A stretch of 64,000 bases of DNA from Actinomadura syzygii (GCF_008085905.1 NZ_VSFF01000001.1:558001-622000); one strand, 5' to 3'. Positions 17,009-26,482 are shown, counted from the stretch's first letter. The notes: a model not told the origin generated them from the letters alone. Numbers and translations are program-made.

Positions 17009-17770
17009 ATGATCGTCGAGTACATCCGCTACCGCATCGACCCGGCCGAGTCCGGGGCCTTCGAGGAGGCGTACGCGCGGGCCGCCGCCTCCCTCGCCGC
17101 CGCGCCGCAGTGCGTGGACTACGAGCTGTCCCGGTGCGTGGACGAGCCCGAGTGCTACGTCCTGCGCATCGGCTGGACGTCCGCCGACGACCACATGAAG
17201 GGCTTCCGCGGCGGCGAGCACTTCCCCGCCTTCTTCGCCGAGATCAAGCCGTACGTACAGCAGATCGAAGAGATGCGGCACTACGAGCGGACGCCGGTGC
17301 GGGGCGCGGGCGGGTCCGTCCCGACGATGTACGACTGGGCGGGCGGCGGCGACGCGCTGGAGCGGCTCACCGAGGTCTTCTACACGAACGTTTTGAAGGA
17401 CGACCTGCTCAGGCCCCTGTTCGAACACATGTCGCCGGACCATCCGAAGTGGGTCGCGATCTGGCTTGGTGAGGTGTTCGGCGGGCCCGAGCGCTACAGC
17501 GGGGAGCGCGGCGGCTACCACCACATGGTCCGGCAGCACCTCGGCAAGGCGATCACCGAGGCGCGGCGGCGCCGCTGGGTGTCGCTGCTCATGGACGCCG
17601 CGGACGAGGTCGGGCTCCCGGACGACCCCGAGTTCCGCGCCGCGTTCGCGTCCTACATCGAGTGGGGGACGCGCATCGCCCTCGCCAACTCCCAGCCGGA
17701 CGCGAAACCGCCGCTGGAGGCGCCCATGCCGCACTGGAGCTGGGGCGTCGCCCCGCCGTACACCGGTTGA
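17009..17770 (+). CDS. ABM domain-truncated haemoglobin (group II) fusion
   Basis: A 253-residue fusion. Residues 1-95 form an antibiotic-biosynthesis-monooxygenase (ABM) ferredoxin-like domain (MIVEYIRYRI, YVLRIGWTSADDHMKGFRGG). Residues about 108-235 are a group II truncated haemoglobin: YDWAGGGDALERLTEVFY, the proximal His in MVRQHLGKAI, and the Trp in RRRWVSLLMDAAD. TrHbII proteins bind oxygen or detoxify NO; ABM domains act as small-molecule oxygenases. The fusion suggests a haem-supported redox reaction or NO dioxygenation. GGGGGACAC precedes the ATG. Confidence 0.9.
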   Translation: MIVEYIRYRIDPAESGAFEEAYARAAASLAAAPQCVDYELSRCVDEPECYVLRIGWTSADDHMKGFRGGEHFPAFFAEIKPYVQQIEEMRHYERTPVRGAGGSVPTMYDWAGGGDALERLTEVFYTNVLKDDLLRPLFEHMSPDHPKWVAIWLGEVFGGPERYSGERGGYHHMVRQHLGKAITEARRRRWVSLLMDAADEVGLPDDPEFRAAFASYIEWGTRIALANSQPDAKPPLEAPMPHWSWGVAPPYTG

Positions 17771-17811
17771 CAAAAAACGCTAGCTGACTAACACTTCCTA
17801 TCGTGATAGCG
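17767..17811 (+). promoter_or_regulatory. Promoter/operator of the MMPL-TetR operon
   Basis: TTGACA at 17767-17772 is a consensus -35. Downstream lie CTATCGTGATAG (17798-17809, inverted repeat CTATC/GATAG) and flanking CGCTA/TAGCG arms. These are plausible sites for the TetR protein encoded at the end of the operon. No good -10 at the right spacing was identified. Confidence 0.5.
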
Positions 17812-17827
17812 AAAGGGAGTGTGTGTC

Positions 17828-19912
17828 ATGTCTGCGTTCCTGGGACGGCTCGGCCGGTTCTGCTTCCGGCGGCGGCTGGCGGTGGTGCTGGCCTGGACCG
17901 GGCTGCTCACCGCCGCCCTGCTGGGCGGCGCGACGCTGGCCGAACCGGCCCCCGACACGTTCTCCGTCCCGGGAACCGAGTCGCAACGCGCGAACGACCT
18001 GCTCGCCGACCGGTTCCCACAGGCCGAGGCCCGGAACGCGGCGGCGAAGGTCGTGTTCACCGGCGAGCGTGCCGGAGCCGCACTCCCGAAGGCGTCCGTC
18101 GACCAGGCGATCAACCGCATCAGGTCGGCGCCGAGAGTCGCGGAGGTCTCCCCGGCAACCGTCTCGCGCAACGGACGAACCGCCTTCGCCGAGGTCGCCT
18201 ACCGCGTCCCCGAGTACGAGCTGACCGGCGCCGACCGCGCCGCGCTGCGCGCCGCCGCGACCGTGCCCGGCCTGCGGGTGGAGATGAGCGGCGACGCGGT
18301 CGCGCCGCCGGAGGAGGGCGCCGGGGAGCTGCTCGGCGTCGCGGTGGCGGCGGTCGTCCTGTTCGTCACGCTGGGTTCGTTCGTCGCGGCCGGTCTGCCG
18401 CTGCTCACGGCCGCCGCCGGGATCGCGATCGGGCTGTCCGCGATCAGCGCCGCGACCGCCGTGGTCGAGTTGAGCTCCGACGCCTCGGCGCTCGCGCTCA
18501 TGCTCGGCCTCGCCGTCGCGATCGACTACGCGCTGTTCATCATCTCCCGCTACCGCGAGGAGGTCCAGGACGGCCACGCCCCCGCCGACGCGGCCGGACG
18601 CGCCGCCGCCACCGCCGGGTCCGCCGTCGTGTTCGCCGGGCTCACCGTCATCATCGCGCTCGCGGGCCTCGCCGTCGTGGACATCCCCGTGCTGACGAAG
18701 CTCGGCCTGGCCGCCGCGTTCACGGTCGCCGTCGCCGTGGCGGTCGCGCTGACGCTGTTGCCCGCGTTGCTCGGGTTCGCAGGACGTCGCGCGCTGGGCG
18801 GTCGTCCTCCCGCCGCGGACCCGGCCGGACGGCGCTGGGCCCGGTTCGTCACCGCGCGGCCGGTCCCCGTCCTGGCCGTGGCGGTCGCCGGGCTGGCCGT
18901 CGCGGCGGCGCCCGCGCTCGGCCTGCGCCTCGGCCTGCCGGACGACGGGACCGCCCCGTCCGGAACCACGCAACGTGCGGCCTACGACCTGCTCGCCGCG
19001 GACTTCGGCCCGGGGATCAACGGACCGCTGACGCTCGTGGTCCAGCCCCCGCGAAACACGAGAACCACCGCGGGCCAGGTCGCGCGGGAGGCCGCGTCGC
19101 TCCCCGGCGTGGCGTCGGTCGGCGAACCGCTGCTCAACCGGACCGGCGACACGGCGCTGCTGAACGTCGTCCCCGCGAGCGGCCCGACCAGCGCGGACAC
19201 CGAGAAGCTGATCAACGACATCCGCGACCGCTTCCACGGCGACGGCGTCGCGGTCACCGGCCGGACGGCGATCGACATCGACACGTCGGCCAAGCTCGCC
19301 GACGCCCTCGTCCCCTACCTCGCGGTCGTGATCGGACTGGCGTTCATCCTGCTCACGCTCGTGTTCCGGTCGATCGCGGTGCCGCTGAAGGCCACGCTCG
19401 GCTTCCTGCTGAGCGTCGCCGCGACGTTCGGCGCGGTCGTCTCGGTGTTCCAGTGGGGGTGGCTGGACGCGCTCGGCGTCGTCCACTCGTCCGGCATCAT
19501 CGTGAACCTGCTGCCCGTCATGCTGATCGGCCTCGTGTTCGGCCTGGCCATGGACTACCAGGTCTTCCTCGTCACCCGGATGCGGGAGGCGCACGTGCGC
19601 GGCGCCGCGCCCGCCGAGGCCGCCGCCACCGGCCTCGCGCACGGCGCCCGCGTCGTCACCGCCGCCGCGATCATCATGATCAGTGTGTTCGGGGGTTTCG
19701 TCCTGTCCGACACCCCGATGGTGCAGTCGTTCGGCTTCGCGCTCGCCGCCGCCGTGCTGTTCGACGCGTTCGTCGTCCGGCTGACGATCGTGCCCGCCGT
19801 GATGTCCCTGCTCGGAAGCGCCGGATGGTGGCTGCCCGCGCGGCTCGACCGCGTCCTGCCGCAGGTGGACGTGGAGGGCGCGCCGGTAGGCTCGGCGGCG
19901 GAAACGGGCTAG
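17828..19912 (+). CDS. MMPL-family RND transporter
   Basis: A 694-residue membrane protein with two repeats, each with a large extracytoplasmic loop followed by five or six helices. The proton-relay motifs are present twice: LAVAIDYALFIISRYREE and LAMDYQVFLVTRMREA. MMPL proteins export lipids and small molecules; the cargo here is unknown. The ATG at 17828 follows AAAGGGAG with eight-base spacing; an in-frame GTG nine bases upstream overlaps that site and is rejected. The TetR gene 23 bases downstream probably regulates it. Confidence 0.92.
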   Translation: MSAFLGRLGRFCFRRRLAVVLAWTGLLTAALLGGATLAEPAPDTFSVPGTESQRANDLLADRFPQAEARNAAAKVVFTGERAGAALPKASVDQAINRIRSAPRVAEVSPATVSRNGRTAFAEVAYRVPEYELTGADRAALRAAATVPGLRVEMSGDAVAPPEEGAGELLGVAVAAVVLFVTLGSFVAAGLPLLTAAAGIAIGLSAISAATAVVELSSDASALALMLGLAVAIDYALFIISRYREEVQDGHAPADAAGRAAATAGSAVVFAGLTVIIALAGLAVVDIPVLTKLGLAAAFTVAVAVAVALTLLPALLGFAGRRALGGRPPAADPAGRRWARFVTARPVPVLAVAVAGLAVAAAPALGLRLGLPDDGTAPSGTTQRAAYDLLAADFGPGINGPLTLVVQPPRNTRTTAGQVAREAASLPGVASVGEPLLNRTGDTALLNVVPASGPTSADTEKLINDIRDRFHGDGVAVTGRTAIDIDTSAKLADALVPYLAVVIGLAFILLTLVFRSIAVPLKATLGFLLSVAATFGAVVSVFQWGWLDALGVVHSSGIIVNLLPVMLIGLVFGLAMDYQVFLVTRMREAHVRGAAPAEAAATGLAHGARVVTAAAIIMISVFGGFVLSDTPMVQSFGFALAAAVLFDAFVVRLTIVPAVMSLLGSAGWWLPARLDRVLPQVDVEGAPVGSAAETG

Positions 19913-19935
19913 CGGAAAAGCGGGGAAGGCGGGGC

Positions 19936-20502
19936 ATGGCGGCCAAGCAGGGCCTTCGGGAACTGAAGAAGGCGAGGACGCGGGCCGCGATCCAGCGGGA
20001 GGCGCTTCGCCTGTTTCGCGAGCAGGGCTACGAGTCGACCACCGTCGAGCAGGTGGCGCAGGCGGCGGAGGTCGCGCACACCACCGTCTTCCGCTATTTC
20101 CCCACCAAGGAAGACCTCGTCATCACCGACGAGACCGACCCGGTGTTCTTCGAGTCGCTCCGCGCCCAGCCCCCGGACCTGCCTCCCATCCAGGCACTGC
20201 GCGCCGCGATGCGGGAGGTGCTCGGTGGCTTCTCCGCCGACGACCTCGCCGCGGGGCACGACCGGACCGTGCTGATCCTGTCCGTTCCCGCGTTGCGCGG
20301 CGTCGCGTTCGGCAGCTTCATCGACACCATGCGCACGGTGACCGCCATTCTCGCCGAACGCACCGGCCGCCCCCTGCCCGAGATCCGCACGCTGACCGGC
20401 GCCGCCTTCGGCATCATGCTCGACCTGATGCTCCGCTGGTCGGACGACCCGTCCCTGGACCTCCCCGAAGCCCTGGACGAGGCCCTAGCCACGCTCGGCT
20501 GA
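19936..20502 (+). CDS. TetR-family repressor of the MMPL gene
   Basis: A 188-residue regulator. The N-terminal TetR helix-turn-helix is clear (ALRLFREQGYESTTVEQVAQ, then AEVAHTTVFRYFPTKEDLV). The remaining 130 residues form the ligand domain with no recognisable specificity. GGAAGGCGGGGC precedes the ATG at 19936. It is cotranscribed with the MMPL transporter, the common arrangement for substrate-induced efflux. Confidence 0.9.
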   Translation: MAAKQGLRELKKARTRAAIQREALRLFREQGYESTTVEQVAQAAEVAHTTVFRYFPTKEDLVITDETDPVFFESLRAQPPDLPPIQALRAAMREVLGGFSADDLAAGHDRTVLILSVPALRGVAFGSFIDTMRTVTAILAERTGRPLPEIRTLTGAAFGIMLDLMLRWSDDPSLDLPEALDEALATLG

Positions 20503-20577
20503 ATGGCCTCATTCCCCGAACCCGCCGGGCGTCGAGCTGCTAGGAATGATCACTGCCGCACGAGGAGGTTCGGGAGC

Positions 20578-21189
20578 GTGAGCACGCAGCTCAGGTTGTA
20601 CAGCGTCAGCCTCGCGACGCTCGACATATTGGTCCGGCCGACGAATGTCTGGCTGGCCGAGGAGTCCCGGACGCAGGCCGCCGCCGTCGACGCGGAAGGC
20701 TACGTCAAGGGCTCGCGCACGGTCACCGAGGCGCTGGAGGACATCCTGCACGACCGTCCGAAGGACCCGGACGCCGGAAACGCCTACGGCCACGCCTGGG
20801 AAATCGTCATCGAGCAACTCGAATCGAAACGCTTCGACTTCGGCCCGATGAGACTGGGCGCCCAGTTCTTGGACGAGGCGAGCCGCGAGCTGAAAAGCCT
20901 GGGCGTCCCGGCCGAGCTGGCCCCCTTGGGTTTCATGTGCAACTCCCCGTTCACGGGCACGCCCTACCCGTCCGACCTCCCGTCCATCGGACACCTCCCA
21001 GCACCCGAGGTAGCCGCCCTCCTAACGGCCTACCAAGCAGCCGAAGACCGCCTCGCGGACCCCGACCACAAGGCCCTGACCCACACCGTCATCACGGCCG
21101 CCGAAGAGGTAGTGCACTTCAACCGTTTCGCCGACGGAATGGAAGACGAAGACATCCCCTACTGCGACCTGGTCACCTTCTACTCCTGA
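20578..21189 (+). CDS. Conserved hypothetical protein, DUF7691-like
   Basis: A 203-residue soluble protein, GTG start at 20578 after CGAGGAGG. It opens with LRLYSVSLATLDILV and ends EEVVHFNRFADGMEDEDIPY. The pattern of a Tyr-containing first strand, a central AYGHAWEIVIEQL helix and an acidic end reminds me of DUF7691, but I hold this loosely. No signal peptide or membrane segment. Function unknown. Confidence 0.65.
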   Translation: MSTQLRLYSVSLATLDILVRPTNVWLAEESRTQAAAVDAEGYVKGSRTVTEALEDILHDRPKDPDAGNAYGHAWEIVIEQLESKRFDFGPMRLGAQFLDEASRELKSLGVPAELAPLGFMCNSPFTGTPYPSDLPSIGHLPAPEVAALLTAYQAAEDRLADPDHKALTHTVITAAEEVVHFNRFADGMEDEDIPYCDLVTFYS

Positions 21190-21190
21190 G

Positions 21191-21592
21191 CTACACCGGG
21201 CTAACGGCCTCGTGCCATCGCACGGTGTCGGTGTACTGGTGCAGCCAAGAGATCAGCCCGCCCGTGACCCGCCACAGGTGGACGAACTCGGCCTCGTACT
21301 CGCGTCCCGTCGCCCGCGAAGCACCCCGATAGTGGCCGGTGACCACGACCATTCCGTCCGTCGTCTCGTGCCAGGACTCGGCGTACGGAGCCGTGTCGAA
21401 CTCGGCGAACACCGCGCCCCACACTTTGGCGAGCGTCTCGTGCGGCCCGTGGAAGGTCCCGCCCGCCCCGCACGGGAGCCCCGGCGCGGTGTGCGCCTCG
21501 AACCCCGGATGCAGGATGGCCAGGATCGCCGCCCCGTCCCCCGCCTGCGCGGCGCCGTAGAACCGTGCGACGAGATCCGTCTCCGCTGACAT
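21191..21592 (-). CDS. SnoaL-like/NTF2-fold protein
   Basis: A 133-residue alpha+beta barrel protein of the SnoaL/ketosteroid-isomerase superfamily: LVARFYGAAQAGDGAAILAI, PGFEAHTAPGLPC, GMVVVTGHYRGASRATGREY, and EFVHLWRVTGGLISWLHQY. These act as small cyclases, isomerases or binding proteins; the substrate is unknown. The ATG at 21592 follows GAGGTG. It is divergent from a TetR gene and shares its promoter region, so it is the likely regulatory target. Confidence 0.82.
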   Translation of the reverse strand: MSAETDLVARFYGAAQAGDGAAILAILHPGFEAHTAPGLPCGAGGTFHGPHETLAKVWGAVFAEFDTAPYAESWHETTDGMVVVTGHYRGASRATGREYEAEFVHLWRVTGGLISWLHQYTDTVRWHEAVSPV

Positions 21593-21604
21593 GGGCACCT
21601 CGTT

Positions 21605-21624
21605 TTAGAGAAGATGTTCTAGAA
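21605..21624. promoter_or_regulatory. Palindromic site between divergent NTF2 and TetR genes
   Basis: TTAGAGAAGATGTTCTAGAA contains AGAA-GATG-TTCT and the palindrome TTCTAGAA. Lying in the 62-base gap between the divergent genes, it is the obvious candidate operator for the TetR-like protein. Confidence 0.5.
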
Positions 21625-21654
21625 TGCTCCACTACTAGCATCGGGAGGCGCCCC

Positions 21655-22215
21655 TTGGGAAGACCGGCGAAGTTCGGCCAGGACCAGATCCTCGACGCGG
21701 CCCTCGCCGTCACCGCCGAGGACGGCCCGGCCGCCGCGACGATCGCCGCCATCGCGGGACGGCTCGGCGCCCCGTCCGGCTCCCTCTACCACCGCTTCGG
21801 CTCCCGCGACCTGCTCCTGGCGACGTTGTGGACGCGCACCGTCCGCCGCTTCCAGGAAGGCTTCATCGAGGCCCTGAACGCGGACGACCCCGAATCCGCC
21901 GCCCTGCACACCCCGCGCTGGTGCCGCACCCACATGGACGAGGCCGCCGTCCTACTCCTCTACCGCCGCCAAGACCTGGCCCCCACCTGGCCCACCGACC
22001 TGACCGACGCCCTAGCCACCCTGAACACCCGCCCAACGCAAGCCCTGGACGCCTACACAACCCGCCACCCCACCACCGACCGCGACGATCTCCTATTCGC
22101 CACGGTCGACGTCCCATACGGCGCCGTCCGCCGCCACCTCCAGGAGCGCCACCCCCCGCCCCCGCAGGTGGACGCCTTGATCACCAATACCTGCCGAGCC
22201 ATCCTCGGCACCTGA
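21655..22215 (+). CDS. TetR/AcrR-family regulator
   Basis: A 186-residue regulator with a canonical TetR DNA-binding domain (LGRPAKFGQDQILDAALAVT, APSGSLYHRFGSRDLLLATL). The start is a TTG at 21655, chosen because GGGAGG lies six bases upstream and the family N-terminus starts there. It probably represses the divergent NTF2-fold gene. Ligand unknown. Confidence 0.85.
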   Translation: MGRPAKFGQDQILDAALAVTAEDGPAAATIAAIAGRLGAPSGSLYHRFGSRDLLLATLWTRTVRRFQEGFIEALNADDPESAALHTPRWCRTHMDEAAVLLLYRRQDLAPTWPTDLTDALATLNTRPTQALDAYTTRHPTTDRDDLLFATVDVPYGAVRRHLQERHPPPPQVDALITNTCRAILGT

Positions 22216-22345
22216 CCTCACGCCTCGCCAACACCCCGCGCAGCGGCCTGATCCCGCGAGTAGGCAACGGGCCCAACCCACCTTTGAAGCGTTCCTGCTC
22301 ACGGCATGGTTGACGGGCCGATCTGGTTGCCGCCATTCTCCGCGC

Positions 22346-23362
22346 ATGGGCTTGGGGGAACGCGTTCGCTACCAGACCTCCTATACGGACTCGGGCCGCT
22401 GGGACGGGTTCGTGTTCCGTCCCGGCGACATCGTGATCAGCACTCCGGCGAAGTGCGGCACGACCTGGCTGCAGATGATCTGCGCCCTGGAGATCTTCAA
22501 GAGCGCGACATTCGACCGGCCGCTCGACCAGATCTCACCGTGGCTGGACGTCCTGCTGCGCCCGCTCACCGAAGTGCTGGCGGACCTCGAGGCACAGGCG
22601 CACCGGCGGTTCATCAAGACCCATGCGCCCCTGGACGGATTGCCCTTCGACGAACGAGTCACCTACCTCTGCGCAAGCCGGGACCCCCGGGATGTGGCCG
22701 TGTCCCTGGACAGCCATGCCGGCAACACCGACCGGGCCGTGTCCCTCGCATTGCGGGAGGATGCCGTGGGCGCCGCGGTCCTTGACGAGTTGCTGGCCTC
22801 CGCTCCGACCCAGCCGAGCGGGACCGCGCGCGAGCGCTTCTGGTCCTGGGTCAATCCGGCCGCGCCCGGGAAGGCCGTGTCCGACCTGGAGATCATGCTT
22901 CACCATCTGGACACGTTCTGGCAGGTCCGCGACCAGCCGAACATCGTGCTGCTGCGCTACGAGGACCTCCTTGACGACCTCGAAGGGCAGATGCGCTACA
23001 TAGCGGCCCGACTCGGGATCGCCATCACCGAGACAGCCTGGCCGGACCTGGTCCAAGCCGCGACGTTCGCGGCCATGAAGGGCCGGGCCGGTGAACTCGC
23101 GCCCGAAGCCAGCCACGACGGCTTCTACCACGACCACAGCCAGTTCTTCCACAGCGGATCAACGGGCCAGTGGCGGCAGGTCCTCAGCGAGGAGGAGCTT
23201 CCCCGGTACGCCGCCCGGGTCGCCGAATGCGTGCCCGCGGACCTTGCCGCCTGGATCCATCGGCCCCCGCTTCCGGTGGCGGGCAACCGGCTGGACGACA
23301 GGTCAGGTGCGGAGGATGGCGGCTATTACTCCCGGGGTGTCGGAGAGGTCGGGGAGGACTGA
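22346..23362 (+). CDS. Sulfotransferase (PAPS-dependent)
   Basis: A 338-residue sulfotransferase that would move a sulfuryl group from PAPS to an unknown acceptor. The 5'-phosphosulfate loop is STPAKCGTTWLQ and the 3'-phosphate motif is CASRDPRDVAVSLDSH. The C-terminal PAPS element, usually RKGxxGxWK, reads HSGSTGQWRQ, so the usual lysine is Arg. Start choice (ATG at 22346) is by domain; no clear ribosome site is seen. The C-terminus overlaps the convergent HAD gene by 60 bases, an unusual amount. Confidence 0.88.
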   Translation: MGLGERVRYQTSYTDSGRWDGFVFRPGDIVISTPAKCGTTWLQMICALEIFKSATFDRPLDQISPWLDVLLRPLTEVLADLEAQAHRRFIKTHAPLDGLPFDERVTYLCASRDPRDVAVSLDSHAGNTDRAVSLALREDAVGAAVLDELLASAPTQPSGTARERFWSWVNPAAPGKAVSDLEIMLHHLDTFWQVRDQPNIVLLRYEDLLDDLEGQMRYIAARLGIAITETAWPDLVQAATFAAMKGRAGELAPEASHDGFYHDHSQFFHSGSTGQWRQVLSEEELPRYAARVAECVPADLAAWIHRPPLPVAGNRLDDRSGAEDGGYYSRGVGEVGED

Positions 23363-23995
23363 TTCGGCGCCTGAGAGGCGTAGGGCGGCGGCTGGGGTTG
23401 TGCCGGTTGCCACGGCTACTACGTGGGCGCCACCTTCGTGGGCCGCGCGGACGTCGTGGGGAGTGTCGCCTATCAGGACGGTGTTGGACGCCGTGAATTG
23501 CTCTCCGTATTGGCGGGACGCGCGGTGCTGGGCGAGTTTCACCAACGGCGGGCGTTCGAGAGCGTCCTCGCCGTAGGCGCCGGCGTCGAGGTCGAAGAAG
23601 TCGGTGAGGCCGAAGGCGGTCAGTTTGCATTCGGCGATCCGGCGCGCGTTGCCCGTCAGCGCTGACTGGATCACGTCGGGACGGGCGGCGAGGGTCTTCA
23701 GGGCGGCGCGGGCGCCGGGGAGGACGTGGCCCCGGGCGGGCAGTTCGGCGCGGCGGGCCTCGAACGTCGAGGCCAGGGCGTCCAGGAAGGACGAGGTCAG
23801 GGACGGTGTCGGGGTCACGCCGTGGTGGTCCAGGGTCTCGGCGGTGATGGCCCGGTCGGTGCGTCCGGCCATGGGCGCGATCTTGGCGGGGACGCGGCCG
23901 ATCAGGCGGTGGAAGACGGACGCGTAGATCTCGCCGCTGAGGCCGCCGGCGTTAACGAGGGTGTGGTCGATGTCCCAGAGCACCAGTGTTCGCAC
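23303..23995 (-). CDS. HAD-family hydrolase (phosphoglycolate phosphatase-like)
   Basis: A 230-residue HAD phosphatase. Motif I is LWDIDHTL (nucleophile Asp and second Asp), motif II SALTGN, and motif IV IGDTPHDVRAA. A helical cap lies between I and II, as in the Gph/PGP-like branch. The GTG start at 23995 lacks an evident ribosome site, so the mRNA may be leaderless. Substrate unknown; small phosphate esters are typical. Confidence 0.88.
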   Translation of the reverse strand: MRTLVLWDIDHTLVNAGGLSGEIYASVFHRLIGRVPAKIAPMAGRTDRAITAETLDHHGVTPTPSLTSSFLDALASTFEARRAELPARGHVLPGARAALKTLAARPDVIQSALTGNARRIAECKLTAFGLTDFFDLDAGAYGEDALERPPLVKLAQHRASRQYGEQFTASNTVLIGDTPHDVRAAHEGGAHVVAVATGTTPAAALRLSGAESVLPDLSDTPGVIAAILRT

Positions 23996-24114
23996 CTGTG
24001 CATGCTAGGCGGGCGGCCTCGACCCTCACTTTTCTGTTGCTGTTCACCTTGCCGTGGAATCCTTGTCACTTGGGTGTGGAGCGATGCCGGACCCCTTCCT
24101 GGAGGAGCTGAAGC

Positions 24115-25611
24115 GTGGCCGAAAGGCATCTGGAGATTGAGCAGAAGTACGACGCCGCGTCCGACTTCGTCCTGCCGGATCTGGACGGGCTGCCGGACGT
24201 GGCCTCCACGGGGACGCCCGAGGCGCACGAACTGTACGCGACCTACTACGACACCGCCGATTTCCGGCTCGCCGCGCACGGGATCACGTTGCGCCGCCGC
24301 CGCGGCGGGACGGACGCGGGCTGGCATCTCAAGATGCCCGCCGGTCCGGACAGCAAGCAGGAGCTGCGGGCGCCGCTGGGGCGTCCGAGCGTGGTGCCGA
24401 CGCGGCTGTCCGCGCTGGTCGCGGCCTATACGCGGGGCGCGGAGCTGGGGCCGGTCGCGACGCTCGACACCGGCCGGACGGTCGTCCGGCTGTACGACGC
24501 GGACGGCCGCGAGCTGGCGGAGATCGCCGACGACCTGGTCACCGGGCGGGCCGGGGCGGGCGCCGAACCCGACCGGTGGCGCGAGGTCGAGGTCGAGCTC
24601 GGCGGCGGCGGGACGCCGGAGCTCATGAAGGCGACCGGGAAGCGGCTGCGCAAGTGCGGCGCGCGACGAGCCGCGTCGTCGTCGAAGCTCGGGCGGCTGC
24701 TCGGCGGCGCGGTGACGCCGTCGGCGGCGGCCGCGGCGCGGGCGGCGGCGCGGTCGCGGGTCGCGGCGGCCACCTCGAACGGCAAGGGCCCCGCGGTGAC
24801 GACCGGCGAGGTCGTCCTCGCCTACCTCGCCGAGCAGGTCGACGCGGTGCTGGCGTTCGACCCGAAGGCACGGCTCGCCGAGGACGACGCCGTCCACCGG
24901 ATGCGGGTGGCGGTGCGGCGGCTGCGGAGCGCGCTGCGCAGCTACCGGCCCGTCCTGGACGCGGAGCGGACGGCGCCCCTCAACCCCGAACTGCGGTGGC
25001 TCGCCGAAGTGCTCGGCGAAGTCCGCGACCGGGAAGTGCTGAGAATGCGTTTCGCGGGCGCGCCGGCCTTTCTGCTGGACGATCTGAACCAGCAGGAGCA
25101 GGCCGCCTACCGCCGCCTCAACGCGCATTTGAAGAGCGCAAGGTACTTCGCGCTCCTCGACGAGCTCGACCAGCTCGTCCTCGATCCGCCCCTCGCGGGG
25201 ATGGCGGACAGAAAGGCCCGCAAGGAGCTGCCGGGTCTCGTCACGCGGGCGTGGACGCGGATGGCCAAGGACTACCACTCGATCAGGACGTCCAACGATC
25301 CCGACCTCGCGCGGCACGAGACCAGGAAGGCCGCCAAGCGGGCGCGCTACGCCGCCGAGCTGGCCGTGCCGGTGCTGGGCGTGGCGGCGAGACGGGTGGT
25401 CAAGGACGCCAAGCGCATCCAGGAGGTGCTCGGCGACCACCAGGACGGCGTGATCGCCATGGAGCACCTGGAGGCCGCCGCCAAGCGCACGAACATCCCG
25501 GCCGAGGCGTTCACGCTGGGCGTCCTCTACGGGAAAGAGGAATGCGAGGCGGAGGCGGCGAAGGGCCGCCTGTCCACTACGTGGTCGCAGACTTTGGGTC
25601 CGTCGTTCTAG
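24115..25611 (+). CDS. CYTH-CHAD domain protein
   Basis: A 498-residue two-domain protein. The CYTH triphosphate tunnel domain (residues 1-175) starts with the EIEQKY signature. The C-terminal CHAD domain (about 230-490) has the His/Arg-rich helices that bind polyphosphate (AVHRMRVAVRRLRSALRSY, ARHETRKAAKRARYAAEL). CHAD proteins associate with polyphosphate granules, and CYTH hydrolyses triphosphates. Its position next to ppk fits. GTG start after GGAGGAGCTGAAGC. The 3' end overlaps the convergent MutT-like gene by 35 bases. Confidence 0.93.
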   Translation: MAERHLEIEQKYDAASDFVLPDLDGLPDVASTGTPEAHELYATYYDTADFRLAAHGITLRRRRGGTDAGWHLKMPAGPDSKQELRAPLGRPSVVPTRLSALVAAYTRGAELGPVATLDTGRTVVRLYDADGRELAEIADDLVTGRAGAGAEPDRWREVEVELGGGGTPELMKATGKRLRKCGARRAASSSKLGRLLGGAVTPSAAAAARAAARSRVAAATSNGKGPAVTTGEVVLAYLAEQVDAVLAFDPKARLAEDDAVHRMRVAVRRLRSALRSYRPVLDAERTAPLNPELRWLAEVLGEVRDREVLRMRFAGAPAFLLDDLNQQEQAAYRRLNAHLKSARYFALLDELDQLVLDPPLAGMADRKARKELPGLVTRAWTRMAKDYHSIRTSNDPDLARHETRKAAKRARYAAELAVPVLGVAARRVVKDAKRIQEVLGDHQDGVIAMEHLEAAAKRTNIPAEAFTLGVLYGKEECEAEAAKGRLSTTWSQTLGPSF

Positions 25612-26482
25612 GGCGGTGGCGTTCGAGGGCGGCCATTGAACCGTCGCTCACGTGCGCCACCCAGAATTCCGCCTTTCCCAGACCCGGGTCGTCCGGGACC
25701 TTCTGGCCGAGCGCCTTGCACAGGCCGGTGACGAGCGTGGAGACGATCTCGCCGTGCGTGCAGACGACGGCGGGGACGCCGTCCGCGACCAGGCCGAGCA
25801 GCGTCCCGACGGCCCGGTCCGGGCCGGTGTCCCCGACCGTGAACGCCGTGTCCGTGACGACCGGCTCCCGCAGCCGCCGCGCGTAGGGCAGGACGGTCTC
25901 CGCGCACCGCGCCGTCGCCGAGCTGACCAGCCGGGACGGCCCGAAGACGTGCAGCAGCCCGGCCAGTTGGACGGCCTCCGCGCGGCCCGCCGCGTCCAGG
26001 GGCCGCAGTTCGTCCGCCTCACGCCAGTGGAGCTTCTCCCCCGCCGACGCGTGCCGCAGGATCACGAACGGCGTGGTGTGCAGCGGCCCGTTCAGGAACT
26101 CGCGCAGCAGGTCGACGTCGTGCCCGTAGCTGAGCCTCTCCTCCGCCTCGGCGGCCGGGAGCCAGGCCAGCTCGTCCACCTCGTCGTTCGGCGTGAACGC
26201 GCCCCCGGCGAGCGGGCGCGCCGCCCAGTAGTCGACCTGCTTCGTCCGGTCCCGGACGGGATACGTGCTGGTCGGGAGCCTGCGGCCGAGCCGGGGCACG
26301 ATCCCGGTCTCCTCCTCGATCTCCCGGACGGCCGCCGCCAGCACGTGCTCGCCCCTGTCGACCTTCCCCTTGGGGAACGACCAGTCGTCGTAGCGCGGCC
26401 GGTGGACCACCGCGAACTCGGCCTCGCCCAGCGGGCCGTCCCGCCAGAGCAGCGCGCCCGCCGCCCGGATGACGTCAGCCAT
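25577..26482 (-). CDS. mutT1: MutT1-like Nudix plus histidine phosphatase protein
   Basis: A 301-residue fusion matching mycobacterial MutT1. The N-terminal Nudix domain has the box [17 protein letters not shown]. The C-terminal histidine-phosphatase domain has [11 protein letters not shown] (RH motif) and VCTHGEI. MutT1 clears 8-oxo-GTP/dGTP and dinucleoside polyphosphates. The start overlaps the end of ppk by eight bases, so the two are coupled, a pairing widespread in actinobacteria. Confidence 0.92.
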   Translation of the reverse strand: MADVIRAAGALLWRDGPLGEAEFAVVHRPRYDDWSFPKGKVDRGEHVLAAAVREIEEETGIVPRLGRRLPTSTYPVRDRTKQVDYWAARPLAGGAFTPNDEVDELAWLPAAEAEERLSYGHDVDLLREFLNGPLHTTPFVILRHASAGEKLHWREADELRPLDAAGRAEAVQLAGLLHVFGPSRLVSSATARCAETVLPYARRLREPVVTDTAFTVGDTGPDRAVGTLLGLVADGVPAVVCTHGEIVSTLVTGLCKALGQKVPDDPGLGKAEFWVAHVSDGSMAALERHRPRTTDPKSATT

